Source of the DNA: an uncultured Campylobacter sp.
Lineage (GTDB): Bacteria > Campylobacterota > Campylobacteria > Campylobacterales > Campylobacteraceae
DNA: 31,583 nt
Assembly (NCBI RefSeq): GCF_937996225.1
Contig: NZ_CALKTC010000022.1
Location: 1-31,583, forward strand
Direction of reading: 5' to 3'
The stretch's first letter is position 1. Each line of letters starts with the position of its first letter. The translations under genes and the position numbers were made by a program. Of the stretch, positions 31,405 to 31,583 are shown in pieces. The notes under the pieces are model-generated. The model was given only the letters and a program-made list of their open reading frames with translations. It did no database searches and was not told the DNA's origin.

Positions 31405-31583
31405 CGCAACGCTCCGCTCTCACAATGCTGGAATTACATATTCGAGCCGGCTTATCATCTTGAAAATAACCAACCGTATCTGCTCTGGCGATCGCTCGTG
31501 GTATATAGAAGGCAAGTTACGTATAATATTAAATTTATCGCGTAAAAATATGAGTTAAATTTTTGTAGTTTAACACATAAAAT
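31405..31583. other. Terminal intergenic DNA
   Basis: AT-rich tail past the methyltransferase stop; no gene, RNA or terminator was recognised. The composition drifts towards AT at the very end. Confidence 0.4.

Overview
The window reads as a contig from a Campylobacter-like member of the Campylobacterota, probably an oral species of the C. gracilis type. It has moderate GC, many CGC/GCG codons and frequent AAATTTTAAAATTT words. The order pyrD, M16 peptidase, dapA, FabL-like reductase matches C. jejuni as I recall it. Weakly conserved -35 boxes and Bpt-type aminoacyl-transferase also fit. The first ~815 bases do not fit: they are very AT-rich and encode a divergent FtsZ fragment that looks like Leptotrichia/Fusobacteria. 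The contig is therefore probably chimeric at its left end.

Layout. 1-815: foreign ftsZ fragment. 890-2110 (-): argG, divergent from a short operon of S4 RNA-binding protein, tsaE and lptB (2199-3550). 3551-4319: gene-free DNA with a strong hairpin. 4320-5138: secreted beta-propeller protein. 5139-5772: gene-free. 5773-8227 (-): a biotin-carboxylase subunit (PycA-type), a small hypothetical protein and bpt. 8343-8430 (-): tRNA-Leu(CAA). 8500-8796 (-): HU with a clear terminator. 9124-11535: OmpR-type response regulator and sensor kinase (ArsRS/CprRS-like), split by ~490 bp. 11532-14818: a cytochrome c, hemL, an AtpZ-like protein and a membrane protein with a long disordered insert, mostly joined by 4-nt overlaps. 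15173-20643: pyrD with an exceptional 313-residue disordered tail, M16 peptidase, dapA, fabL-like and pgsA, nearly all overlapping. 20658-21662: an orphan AT-rich gene. 22248-23998: rseP and a YggS-type PLP protein with a terminator.

24265-28386 is an accessory island. A decapitated ABC-ATPase remnant is followed by an AT-rich two-gene cassette: an 884-residue protein with an N-terminal PD-(D/E)xK nuclease signature, and an NA37/YejK-type nucleoid-associated protein starting 2 nt after its stop. I regard this as the best candidate for an undescribed (probably anti-phage) system. Beyond it lie three small genes of unclear role, one of the SF0329 family, and a methyltransferase gene broken by a 1-nt shift in an A tract.

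The housekeeping genes cover arginine, lysine, pyrimidine, tetrapyrrole, fatty-acid and phospholipid synthesis, LPS transport, tRNA t6A modification, anaplerosis and envelope proteolysis. Function calls rest on motifs and remembered family sequences; no searches were run.
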